From NCBI GenBank assembly GCA_004211235.1, contig SEEY01000207.1, positions 1 through 6,879 of the forward strand: a stretch of DNA of 6,879 nt, given 5' to 3'. Positions within the stretch are counted from its first letter, which is position 1, and every line of letters starts with the position of its first letter. This document shows positions 1 to 5,805 of this stretch, piece after piece. The notes beneath the pieces were generated by a model, which saw only the letters and a program-made list of their open reading frames with translations, was not told the origin of the DNA and searched no databases. Position numbers and translations under genes: made by a program. Source of the DNA: Rubrivivax sp. (GTDB lineage Bacteria > Pseudomonadota > Gammaproteobacteria > Burkholderiales > Burkholderiaceae).

Positions 1-454
1 CGGGCGACGCGTAAATGTTGTCGACCGGGATGTCGAAGAAGCCCTGGATCTGGTCGGCGTGCAGGTCCATCGTCAGCACGCGCTCGACGCCCACGGTTTC
101 CAGGCAGTTGGCCACGACCTTGGCCGAGATCGGCACGCGCGTGGAGCGCGGGCGGCGGTCCTGGCGGGCGTAGCCGTAGTAGGGGATGACGGCGGTGACG
201 CGGCGGGCGCTGGAGCGCTTGAGCGCGTCCGCCATGATCAGCAGCTCCATCAGGTTCTCGTTCGTCGGCGCGCAGGTGGGCTGGATGACGAAGACATCGC
301 GGGCGCGCACGTTCTGCTGAATCTCGACGGTCACTTCGCCGTCCGAGAATCGACCGACCACGGCCTTGCCCAGCTCGACGCCGAGATGGGTGGCGATTTC
401 CTGGGAGAGGACCGGGTTCGCGTTGCCGGTGAAGAGAACCGTGTTGAGCAGCAC
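1..454 (-). CDS. prs: Ribose-phosphate pyrophosphokinase (PRPP synthase), N-terminal part, truncated by window edge
   Basis: Prs transfers pyrophosphate from ATP to ribose 5-phosphate in the cytoplasm. It makes PRPP for purine, pyrimidine, NAD, histidine and tryptophan synthesis. Reading from 454 down, 151 complete codons are visible out of a family length of about 310-320. Visible motifs are GRFSDGE at residues 34-40, [10 protein letters not shown] at 62-71, the ATP-binding RQDRR loop at 97-101, and the family metal/PRPP signature [12 protein letters not shown] at 129-140. The start is a GTG at 454-452, giving [14 protein letters not shown]. It is supported by an AGAGG Shine-Dalgarno sequence (minus strand, 465-461) six bases upstream and by the usual position of the FTGNANP strand. 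The gene is last in the minus-strand run, 67 bases after tRNA-Gln, and is probably cotranscribed with it. Identity is near certain; the C-terminal half lies outside the window. Confidence 0.97.
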   Translation of the reverse strand, partial: MLLNTVLFTGNANPVLSQEIATHLGVELGKAVVGRFSDGEVTVEIQQNVRARDVFVIQPTCAPTNENLMELLIMADALKRSSARRVTAVIPYYGYARQDRRPRSTRVPISAKVVANCLETVGVERVLTMDLHADQIQGFFDIPVDNIYASP

Positions 455-460
455 TGGGAG

Positions 461-465
461 CCTCT
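461..465 (-). promoter_or_regulatory. Ribosome binding site of prs
   Basis: On the minus strand the bases AGAGG lie six bases before a GTG codon at 454. They decide the GTG start, since no ATG is available at a sensible place for the N-terminus of this family. Confidence 0.6.
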
Positions 466-480
466 GGAGTCTGTCAGTGG

Positions 481-507
481 CTCGCTGAGCAGAGCCGGTT
501 CAGCGAA
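481..507 (-). other. Hairpin between tRNA-Gln and prs
   Basis: Bases 482-488 and 500-506 form a perfect 7-bp inverted repeat with an 11-base loop. On the minus strand one further G-U pair (481 with 507) extends it. It starts 15 bases beyond the CCA end of tRNA-Gln and lies in the leader of prs. No T-run follows it on the minus strand, so it does not look like an intrinsic terminator. It could be a processing or stability element. The pairing is seen directly; the role is inference. Confidence 0.4.
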
Positions 508-521
508 GCATCAAAAGAATT

Positions 522-598
522 TGGCAGGGGAGGAAGGACTCGAACCCTCGCATGTCGGAATCAAAATCCGATGCCTTGACCAACTTGGCGACTCCCCT
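522..598 (-). tRNA. tRNA-Gln, anticodon UUG
   Basis: The cloverleaf folds completely on the minus strand. The acceptor stem AGGGGAG (598-592) pairs with CTCCCCT. The D stem is GCC/GGC with a GG-containing loop. The anticodon stem TCGGA/TCCGA encloses loop TTTTGAT, with anticodon TTG at 564-562. The variable loop has five bases. The T stem GAGGG/CCTTC contains one G-U pair and carries the loop TTCGAGT. Discriminator G (525) is followed by an encoded CCA (524-522). The total is 77 bases including CCA. All stems pair without mismatch, so the gene looks functional. It decodes CAA and, by wobble, CAG. It sits between ispE (41 bases upstream) and prs (67 bases downstream) on the same strand, an arrangement I recall from other betaproteobacteria, so excision from a longer transcript is likely. 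Confidence 0.98.
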
Positions 599-639
599 AC
601 ACAGGACACAGCAGAGCTGCTGCACCCCTTGACCCGTTC

Positions 640-1557
640 TCAGCCGGCCCAGCCCGCGAGCGGGTGTTGAGCCAGACTGCGGCAGATTCGACCGGTCCAT
701 CCTGAAGGTCTGGCCTTCAGCAATGTCGCCAGGGACTGGTCGTCCTTGCCTTCTTTTTCATTCCCGCTCGGTGTGGAGGCGAGCACTGAAAACACGGCGG
801 CTCCCGAGCCCGTCATCCGGGCGTTGCCGAATTGCTTCGACATCAGGTCCAACGCGTCTCGCACTTCACTGCTGATCGCTTCTGCTGCCGGCTGGAGGTC
901 GTTTTGACCGAAGTCAGGACCCAAGCCTTCGCACAAGTTTTCTGCAGTTCCAGCCAGGGCGGGAAAGCCCGCGACTATAGCCAGGTTTTCGCTCCTTGCC
1001 AAGAGAGCACTTGAAAAGATGTCCGTTGTCGCCAGCCCGGCCGGGCCCTTGATGACGGCGAAACGCTGCTCGGGCAAGGTCAGCGGATGCAGGATGTCGC
1101 CGATGCCCTCGACGAAGGCCGGGCCGCCGCCCAGGAAGAAGGGCACGTCCGCGCCGAGCTTCAGGCCCAACGCCAGCAGGCGCGGCAGCGGCAGGCGCAC
1201 ATCCCACAGCCGGTTCAGTGCCAGCAGCGTGGTAGCGGCGTCCGACGAGCCGCCGCCCATGCCGGCGCCGGCGGGCAGGCGCTTTTCGAGGTGGATGTCG
1301 GCGCCGAGTGCGCAGCCGGTCTCGGCCTGCAGCAGTCGCGCGGCGCGCAGGCAGAGGTCGTCGGCGGGCAGGTCGCCACCCAGCACGTCGTGACGGTTCA
1401 AGCTGCCGTCGCTGCGCACTTCGACGTGCAGCGTGTCCGCCCAGTCGATCAGCACGAAGACCGACTGCAGCAGGTGATAGCCGTCGGCGCGTTTGCCGAC
1501 GACATGCAGGAAGAGATTGAGCTTGGCCGGCGCTGCCAGGTCGTGCAGCGCCTTCAT
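640..1557 (-). CDS. ispE: 4-diphosphocytidyl-2-C-methyl-D-erythritol kinase
   Basis: IspE is the GHMP-family kinase that phosphorylates the 2-hydroxyl of CDP-methylerythritol with ATP, the fourth step of the MEP pathway to isopentenyl diphosphate; it acts in the cytoplasm. The 305-residue product is slightly long for the family (about 280-300). It shows PAKLNLFLHVVGKRADGYH at 10-28 with the catalytic-region Lys12, and the glycine-rich ATP loop LPAGAGMGGGSSDAATTL at 94-111. It also has GADVPFF at 135-141 with the catalytic Asp137, and the C-terminal GHMP motif MTGSGAAVFSVL at 248-259. The ATG at 1557-1555 overlaps the lolB stop as ATGA, which suggests translational coupling. The last 125 or so codons have lower GC and many codons rare elsewhere in the window (TCA, AGT, ATA, AGA, ACA, AAA), and a short polar stretch, PSGNEKEGKDD, follows the last motif. 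The frame stays open and all key motifs are present. Confidence 0.96.
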   Translation of the reverse strand: MKALHDLAAPAKLNLFLHVVGKRADGYHLLQSVFVLIDWADTLHVEVRSDGSLNRHDVLGGDLPADDLCLRAARLLQAETGCALGADIHLEKRLPAGAGMGGGSSDAATTLLALNRLWDVRLPLPRLLALGLKLGADVPFFLGGGPAFVEGIGDILHPLTLPEQRFAVIKGPAGLATTDIFSSALLARSENLAIVAGFPALAGTAENLCEGLGPDFGQNDLQPAAEAISSEVRDALDLMSKQFGNARMTGSGAAVFSVLASTPSGNEKEGKDDQSLATLLKARPSGWTGRICRSLAQHPLAGWAG

Positions 1558-2069
1558 GGCGCTTCATCCAGCCTGGCGCGCAGCGTGACGACCGGCTCGG
1601 CCACGCGGGTGGCGACGAGTGCCGGCAGCTTCGGCTCGATGCGCCAGCCGAGCTGCTCGAAGCCGCTTGCCGTCTGCTGATGCGGTGCGGCCGGCCACGG
1701 GCGGGCCTTGAGCCAGTCGAACAGCGCGGCGACCGGCACGGTCTCGCCAAGCATCTCGCGCGTCAGCGAGTCCAGGTCATCGAAGCGGCGTTCGCCGTCC
1801 GGCGTCTGCAGCGACACCATGCCGGGCCGCCATGTCGCGCGGGCGATCAAGGTGCCGAGCGGCGAGGTCAGCTCCAGCCGGCCGGCCTGCGGATCGCCGA
1901 AGAGCTCGAAACTGGCCGCGCCGCCGGTGCCGCGGTTGTGCACGGTGCCCGCCACCGACACGCTGAGGCGGCCGCTGAGATGGGCTTCGGCGGTGTCACC
2001 CACGGGCGCCCTGGGCAGTTGCGCGCAACCAGCCAGCGCCAGCGAGAGCAGCAGCGCTGCGACCCTCAA
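1554..2069 (-). CDS. lolB: Outer-membrane lipoprotein receptor LolB
   Basis: LolB is the outer-membrane lipoprotein that takes lipoproteins from the periplasmic carrier LolA and inserts them into the outer membrane. The predicted 171-residue protein begins with a short lipoprotein signal peptide and a lipobox Leu12-Ala13-Gly14-Cys15, so Cys15 would be lipidated after signal peptidase II cleavage. The mature part fits the LolB fold in order: HLSGRLSVSV near 30-39, GGAASFELFGDPQAGRLEL near 49-67, SPLGTLIA near 69-76, and a C-terminal segment with FEQLGWRI. The start is TTG at 2069-2067, overlapping the TGA of the TPR gene as TTGA. No ATG or GTG lies close upstream in frame, and this start puts the lipobox where it belongs. 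Assignment rests on the lipobox, these motifs and the position before ispE. Confidence 0.9.
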   Translation of the reverse strand: MRVAALLLSLALAGCAQLPRAPVGDTAEAHLSGRLSVSVAGTVHNRGTGGAASFELFGDPQAGRLELTSPLGTLIARATWRPGMVSLQTPDGERRFDDLDSLTREMLGETVPVAALFDWLKARPWPAAPHQQTASGFEQLGWRIEPKLPALVATRVAEPVVTLRARLDEAP

Positions 2070-3790
2070 AGCTTGACCCCCAGACGGTCCAGCGTTTCAA
2101 GCAGGGCCTCGTTGCCCGGCTCGCGCTGGGCGGCTGCAGCAAAGACGCTGCGGGCTTCGTCCTGAGCGCCGCTGACCCAGAGCACCTCGCCCAGGTGAGC
2201 GGCGATCTCTGCGTCGGGCCGGCTGGCATGGGCCTGGCGCAGCAGCCGCACGGCCTCGGGCAGGTTGCCGAGGCGGAACTCGACCCAGCCCATGCTGTCG
2301 ACGATGAAGGACTCCCCCGGCGCGAGCTTCAGCGCGCGTTCGATGAGCTCCTTCGCCTCGGGCAGGCGGACCTTGCGATCAGCAAGGGAATAGCCGAGCG
2401 CGTTGTAGGCGTGATGGTGGCTCGGCTTCATCTCGATGACACGGCGCAGCAGGCCTTCCATCTCGTCGAGCCGGCCCAGCTTCTCGCTCATCATGGCCTG
2501 CTCGTAGATCAGGTCCACGTCATCCGGGAAGCGCTCGGACGCGGTCTTCAGCGCAGCGAAGGCGCCCGCGTAGTCGCGGTTCTCGCGCAGCAACTGGGCC
2601 TCGGCGAGCAGCGAGGCGCGGGTGTCGGCCTCGCCGGCATCGGCGGCCGGCTTCAGCAGTTGACGGCCCTCTGCAAGCTTGCCCTGGCGGGCCAGCAGGC
2701 TGGCGCGGCGAAAGCGCACGTCCAGGCCGTTGCCGTCGATCTTCTGCAGCGCGGCCTCGGCGGCCTTCAGGTCGCCGCGTTGCTCTGCCACCTGGGACAG
2801 CATGAGCCAGGCGCTCTGGCGGCCGTCGGCGCGGGCCTTGATCTCGACATCGCTGCCGGCGGCCGGCGTGTCCAGCCGCTTCACGGCTTCCCGAAGCGCG
2901 GCTTCGGCCGCGGGCAGGTGCTTGAGGTCCAGCTCCAGCGCGCCCAAGGCCAGCCAGCCCGCGGGGTTGTCGGGCGTCACTTCGGTCAGCGTGCGGAACT
3001 CGCGCGCCGCCTCGGCCGGTCGCTGCGCCAGGCCTACGCCCGCGCCCTCGTCAAGGCGCAGCCCGTGCTGGTCGGGCCTGAGCTTGAGGCGTTCGGTGAC
3101 CAGGCTCTCGGCCTGCGGCTCGGCGGGCATCAGGTCGATGGCCAGCAGCATCGCGTCGTCGCCATCGGGCAGCGCCTTCTGCAACTCGCGCGTCAGCGCC
3201 AGCGCGCGGGCGTTCTCGCCGGCATTGATGGCCAGGCGCGCCTCGGCGTAGACGGCCACGGGCTTGAGTTCGCCGGTCTGGGCCTGCAGCACCGGCGCCA
3301 GTGCGGCGAGCACGACCTTGGGGTCGGGTGCGCGCTGGAAGAGACGGGGCAGCGAGGCGATGAATCCCGAGCGCTGGTCGGCAGGGGCCAGGCGCAGCAG
3401 CGTGCGCAGCGGTTGGGCCGTTTCCGCCGGCTTGTTCATCAGGGCCAGCAGCTGCACGAGGGTCTGCTGCGCCTTGAAGGACGTGGGCACCGTGTCACCC
3501 CAGGCGCGGGCGGCCATGAGCGCCTGGTCGCCGGCACCCTCCTGCACGGCGATGCGAACGACGCGCTCGAACAGCTCTTCGTCGCCGGTGCGCCGTGCGG
3601 CGTCCAGCAAGACCTGGATCGCGACAAGGGGCTGGCCGCTGTTCAGTTCCAGCTCGCCGATCAGCAGTTGGTAGAACAACGGCGCATCCATGACCGAATT
3701 CGCCATGGGCGTGGAGGCTTCCTGGGCATGAGCTTGCAGGCCCATCAGCAGGGCGGCGGCGCAGGCAGCGCGGCGAACGTTGAACGGCAT
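2066..3790 (-). CDS. Secreted tetratricopeptide-repeat protein upstream of lolB
   Basis: The 574-residue product starts with a Sec-type signal peptide: Arg6-Arg7, a hydrophobic core at about 8-18, and a likely cleavage after Ala-His-Ala at 20-22. It is therefore predicted to be periplasmic or outer-membrane associated. The rest is almost entirely alpha-helical repeats. The clearest are four consecutive TPR units at about 423-456, 457-491, 492-525 and 526-558, each 33-35 residues long and ending in Pro. More degenerate repeats fill 45-420. Such proteins act as binding scaffolds; no catalytic motif is visible and the partner is unknown. The ATG at 3790-3788 is preceded by GGAG (3799-3796) five bases away. 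The stop overlaps the lolB start by four bases. This coupling hints at a role in envelope or lipoprotein biogenesis, but that is inference from context only. Confidence 0.88.
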   Translation of the reverse strand: MPFNVRRAACAAALLMGLQAHAQEASTPMANSVMDAPLFYQLLIGELELNSGQPLVAIQVLLDAARRTGDEELFERVVRIAVQEGAGDQALMAARAWGDTVPTSFKAQQTLVQLLALMNKPAETAQPLRTLLRLAPADQRSGFIASLPRLFQRAPDPKVVLAALAPVLQAQTGELKPVAVYAEARLAINAGENARALALTRELQKALPDGDDAMLLAIDLMPAEPQAESLVTERLKLRPDQHGLRLDEGAGVGLAQRPAEAAREFRTLTEVTPDNPAGWLALGALELDLKHLPAAEAALREAVKRLDTPAAGSDVEIKARADGRQSAWLMLSQVAEQRGDLKAAEAALQKIDGNGLDVRFRRASLLARQGKLAEGRQLLKPAADAGEADTRASLLAEAQLLRENRDYAGAFAALKTASERFPDDVDLIYEQAMMSEKLGRLDEMEGLLRRVIEMKPSHHHAYNALGYSLADRKVRLPEAKELIERALKLAPGESFIVDSMGWVEFRLGNLPEAVRLLRQAHASRPDAEIAAHLGEVLWVSGAQDEARSVFAAAAQREPGNEALLETLDRLGVKL

Positions 3791-3795
3791 TCGTA

Positions 3796-3799
3796 CTCC
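3796..3799 (-). promoter_or_regulatory. Ribosome binding site of the TPR gene
   Basis: On the minus strand, GGAG lies five bases before the ATG at 3790 and supports that start for the signal-peptide-bearing product. Confidence 0.6.
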
Positions 3800-3822
3800 A
3801 GGGCCTCGGGGGCGAGGGGCTG

Positions 3823-3830
3823 ATTATGAT
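3823..3830. promoter_or_regulatory. Overlapping divergent -10-like elements between the TPR gene and mutM
   Basis: In the 49-base gap between the divergent genes, plus-strand TATGAT (3825-3830) matches the sigma-70 -10 consensus in five of six bases. Minus-strand CATAAT (3828-3823) also matches in five of six. They share four positions, so two polymerases could not use them at once. The plus-strand element would start RNA at about 3837, three bases before the mutM ATG. The minus-strand one would start at about 3816, giving a 26-base leader for the TPR gene. I see no good -35 hexamer for either. The hexamers are seen in the sequence; promoter function is inference. Confidence 0.35.
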
Positions 3831-3839
3831 TTCCGTCCC

Positions 3840-4679
3840 ATGCCCGAGCTGCCCGAAGTCGAAGTCACACGCCGCAGCTTTGCGACCGCCATCCACGGCG
3901 CCCGGGTCACCGGCCTGCGCCTGGGGAAACCGCTGCGCTGGCCCATCGGCGTGGACCCCGAAACGCTGCTCGGCACCCTAGTCGGCAGCGTGCAAAGAAG
4001 GGGTAAATATTTGTGGCTGCCGCTGGAAGGCGACGCTGGGTCCACAGGTTCTGCCGGCGGGCTGCTGATGCACCTGGGCATGTCGGGGTCGCTGGCCTTC
4101 CTGCAGGCCACGCCAGCGCCCGGCGCGCACGACCATTTCGATCTGCACACCGATCGCGGCCTGCTGCGCCTGACCGACCCGCGCCGCTTCGGCGCCGTCG
4201 TCTGGGGTGCGGCGCTGGAAGCCGAGCCGGTGGCCACGCTGCTGGGCGGCCTGGGCCTGGAGCCTTTCGACGAGCGCTTCGATGGCCTGCATCTGCATGC
4301 GGCTCTGAGCGGGCGGCGGGTGTCGATCAAGCAGGCGCTGCTCGCTGGTGACATCGTCGTCGGTGCCGGCAACATCTACGCCTGCGAGGCGCTGTTCATG
4401 GCCGGCATCGACCCGCGCCTGCCCGCCGGCAAGCTCAGCCGCCCGCGCGCCGGGAAGCTCGCCGCAGCGGTGCGCACCGTGCTCGGCCGGGCGCTGGAGG
4501 CCGGCGGCACGACGCTGCGCGACTTCCGCGATGCGCACGGCGTGGCCGGCAGCTTCCAGATGCAGGCGCAGGTCTACGGCCGCGAGGGCGAGCCCTGCCG
4601 CCGCTGCGGCACGCCCATTCGCCGGATCGTCCAGGGCGCTCGTTCCACCTTTTTCTGCCCGCAGTGCCAGAAGCGATGA
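3840..4679 (+). CDS. mutM: Formamidopyrimidine-DNA glycosylase (8-oxoguanine DNA glycosylase / AP lyase)
   Basis: MutM (Fpg) excises 8-oxoguanine and formamidopyrimidines opposite cytosine and cuts the backbone by beta,delta-elimination. The 279-residue product begins MPELPEVEV. Pro2 is the Schiff-base nucleophile and Glu3 a catalytic acid, which fixes the start at 3840. The open frame extends upstream to a TTG at 3780, but an added 20 residues would bury the catalytic proline. Other features are Lys56 in RRGKYLW (E. coli Lys57), Met77 in LLMHLGMSG, and Arg115/Phe117 in DPRRFG, residues that fill the gap left by the flipped base. The helix-two-turn-helix has Asn178 in [12 protein letters not shown]. 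The C-terminal zinc finger uses Cys253, 256, 273 and 276, with Arg268 at its hairpin. No Shine-Dalgarno sequence is visible before the ATG. Codons around Lys56 are unusually rare. The stop overlaps the mutY start by four bases. Confidence 0.97.
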   Translation: MPELPEVEVTRRSFATAIHGARVTGLRLGKPLRWPIGVDPETLLGTLVGSVQRRGKYLWLPLEGDAGSTGSAGGLLMHLGMSGSLAFLQATPAPGAHDHFDLHTDRGLLRLTDPRRFGAVVWGAALEAEPVATLLGGLGLEPFDERFDGLHLHAALSGRRVSIKQALLAGDIVVGAGNIYACEALFMAGIDPRLPAGKLSRPRAGKLAAAVRTVLGRALEAGGTTLRDFRDAHGVAGSFQMQAQVYGREGEPCRRCGTPIRRIVQGARSTFFCPQCQKR

Positions 4680-5695
4680 AGGCAGACGGCTTGATGGAAG
4701 ATTTCGGCAGGACGGTCGTCGCCTGGCAGCGCCTGCACGGTCGCCACACGCTGCCGTGGCAGAACACGCGCGACCCCTACCGCGTCTGGCTCTCCGAGGT
4801 CATGCTGCAGCAGACGCAGGTGGCCACGGTGCTTGGCTACTACGAGCGTTTCCTGAGCCGCTGGCCGAAGGTGACGGACCTGGCGGCAGCCACGCTGGAC
4901 GAGGTGCTCGCGCAGTGGGCAGGCCTGGGCTACTACAGCCGTGCCCGCAATCTGCACGCCTGCGCCAGGGCCGTGGCCGAACTGCATGGCGGCGAGTTTC
5001 CGAACACCGCGGCGGGTCTGCAGACGCTGCCCGGCATCGGCCGCTCCACGGCGGCGGCCATCGCGGCCTTCTGCTTCGGCGAGCGGGTGGCCATCCTCGA
5101 CGGCAACGTCAAGCGCGTGCTCTCCCGCGTGCTGGCATTCGACGGTGATCTGGCCAGCAGCGCGGCCGAGAAGAAGCTCTGGGATCTCGCCACCGGCCTG
5201 CTGCCGGAAAAGGACGTGGACCGCTACACCCAGGGCCTGATGGATCTGGGCGCCACCGTCTGTTCGGCGCGTTCGCCGGACTGCCTGATCTGCCCGGTGC
5301 AGCCGTTGTGCCGTGGCCAGCGCGAGGGCGACCCGACGCGCTACCCGGTCAAGACGCGCAAGCTCAAGCGCGGCCGGCGCGAGAACTGGTGGCTGTGGGT
5401 CGAGCGCGAGGGGCAGGTCTTGCTGCAACAGCGCCCCGCCACCGGCGTGTGGGCGGGGCTGTGGACACTGCCGATGTTCGATGACGAGGAAAGCGCACGG
5501 GCTGCGCTGCCGGGTGGCGAGCTGGAGACACTGCCGCGCATCCAGCATGCGCTGACACATTTTGACTGGGTGCTGCACACGCTGCGTGCCGAGGCTGCCG
5601 AGGGCATGGCGCATCCCGGCACCTGGGTCGCGCGGGAGCACCTTGCGCGCTACGCGCTGCCCGCGCCGCTGAAGAAGCTGATCGACGAAAGCTGA
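4676..5695 (+). CDS. mutY: A/G-specific adenine DNA glycosylase
   Basis: MutY removes adenine paired with 8-oxoguanine, so that replication across 8-oxoG does not become a G-to-T change. It complements MutM, encoded just upstream. The 339-residue product carries the catalytic Glu41 in [10 protein letters not shown] and the helix-hairpin-helix [15 protein letters not shown] at 118-132. It has catalytic Asp142 in [10 protein letters not shown], and an iron-sulfur ligand set Cys196-X6-Cys203-X2-Cys206-X5-Cys212. A MutT-like 8-oxoG recognition domain spans about 230-335, with [13 protein letters not shown] and the HALTHFDW motif. The chosen ATG (4676) overlaps the mutM stop as ATGA, implying coupling. 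A second ATG at 4694 gives an N-terminus close in length to E. coli MutY and cannot be excluded; a GTG at 4664 is less likely. Confidence 0.96.
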   Translation: MKADGLMEDFGRTVVAWQRLHGRHTLPWQNTRDPYRVWLSEVMLQQTQVATVLGYYERFLSRWPKVTDLAAATLDEVLAQWAGLGYYSRARNLHACARAVAELHGGEFPNTAAGLQTLPGIGRSTAAAIAAFCFGERVAILDGNVKRVLSRVLAFDGDLASSAAEKKLWDLATGLLPEKDVDRYTQGLMDLGATVCSARSPDCLICPVQPLCRGQREGDPTRYPVKTRKLKRGRRENWWLWVEREGQVLLQQRPATGVWAGLWTLPMFDDEESARAALPGGELETLPRIQHALTHFDWVLHTLRAEAAEGMAHPGTWVAREHLARYALPAPLKKLIDES

Positions 5696-5805
5696 AGCCA
5701 GGCGGCAGTGGCGCGAACCTGACAAGAACTGGACAGGGCGCCCTGGATGCGTTGCCTGCCGTTGTCGAAAGGGGCAAAGTCGTCCGCACCACGACGGGAG
5801 TCAGC
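5696..5805. other. Intergenic spacer between mutY and the MCP gene with a 12-bp palindrome
   Basis: This 110-base gap separates the repair pair from the chemoreceptor gene. It holds a perfect 12-base palindrome, CAGGGCGCCCTG, at 5734-5745, and the MCP ribosome binding site near its end. I see neither a convincing sigma-70 promoter nor the TAAA...GCCGATAA pattern of the flagellar sigma factor. There is also no stem followed by a T-run that would terminate mutY. Confidence 0.5.
5796..5800 (+). promoter_or_regulatory. Ribosome binding site of the MCP gene
   Basis: GGGAG lies five bases before the ATG at 5806 and decides that start. The resulting N-terminus is a short charged segment followed directly by a transmembrane helix, as expected for this family. 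Confidence 0.65.

Noticed and set aside
59..670. A 203-codon plus-strand frame over prs, the tRNA and the end of ispE
   Set aside because: It runs antisense to three confidently identified genes, and the product resembles no family I know.
500..700. A 66-codon minus-strand frame reading through the tRNA-Gln gene
   Set aside because: The central part of its product (VAKLVKASDFDSDMRGFESF) is simply the translated tRNA, a well-known spurious annotation. The cloverleaf is perfect and explains the sequence.
522..1020. A genomic island or integrase attachment site at the tRNA
   Set aside because: Low GC in the ispE 3' part beside a tRNA raised the idea, but there is no integrase, no duplicated tRNA end, and the flanking gene order is the ordinary conserved one.
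2195..3823. A 542-codon open frame on the plus strand opposite the TPR gene
   Set aside because: It mirrors the codon structure of a convincing minus-strand gene in GC-rich DNA, its product is low-complexity (rich in Gln, Gly, Leu, Arg) with no recognisable domain, and the TPR gene has signal peptide, repeats and a ribosome binding site.
3780..3839. A 20-residue N-terminal extension of MutM from a TTG codon
   Set aside because: MutM needs Pro2 as the free N-terminal nucleophile after Met removal, so the protein must start at MPELPE. The extension would also overlap the start of the divergent TPR gene.
4574..5725. A 383-codon minus-strand frame opposite mutY
   Set aside because: It is antisense to mutY, which has all its catalytic and iron-sulfur residues. 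Long shadow frames are expected at this GC content.
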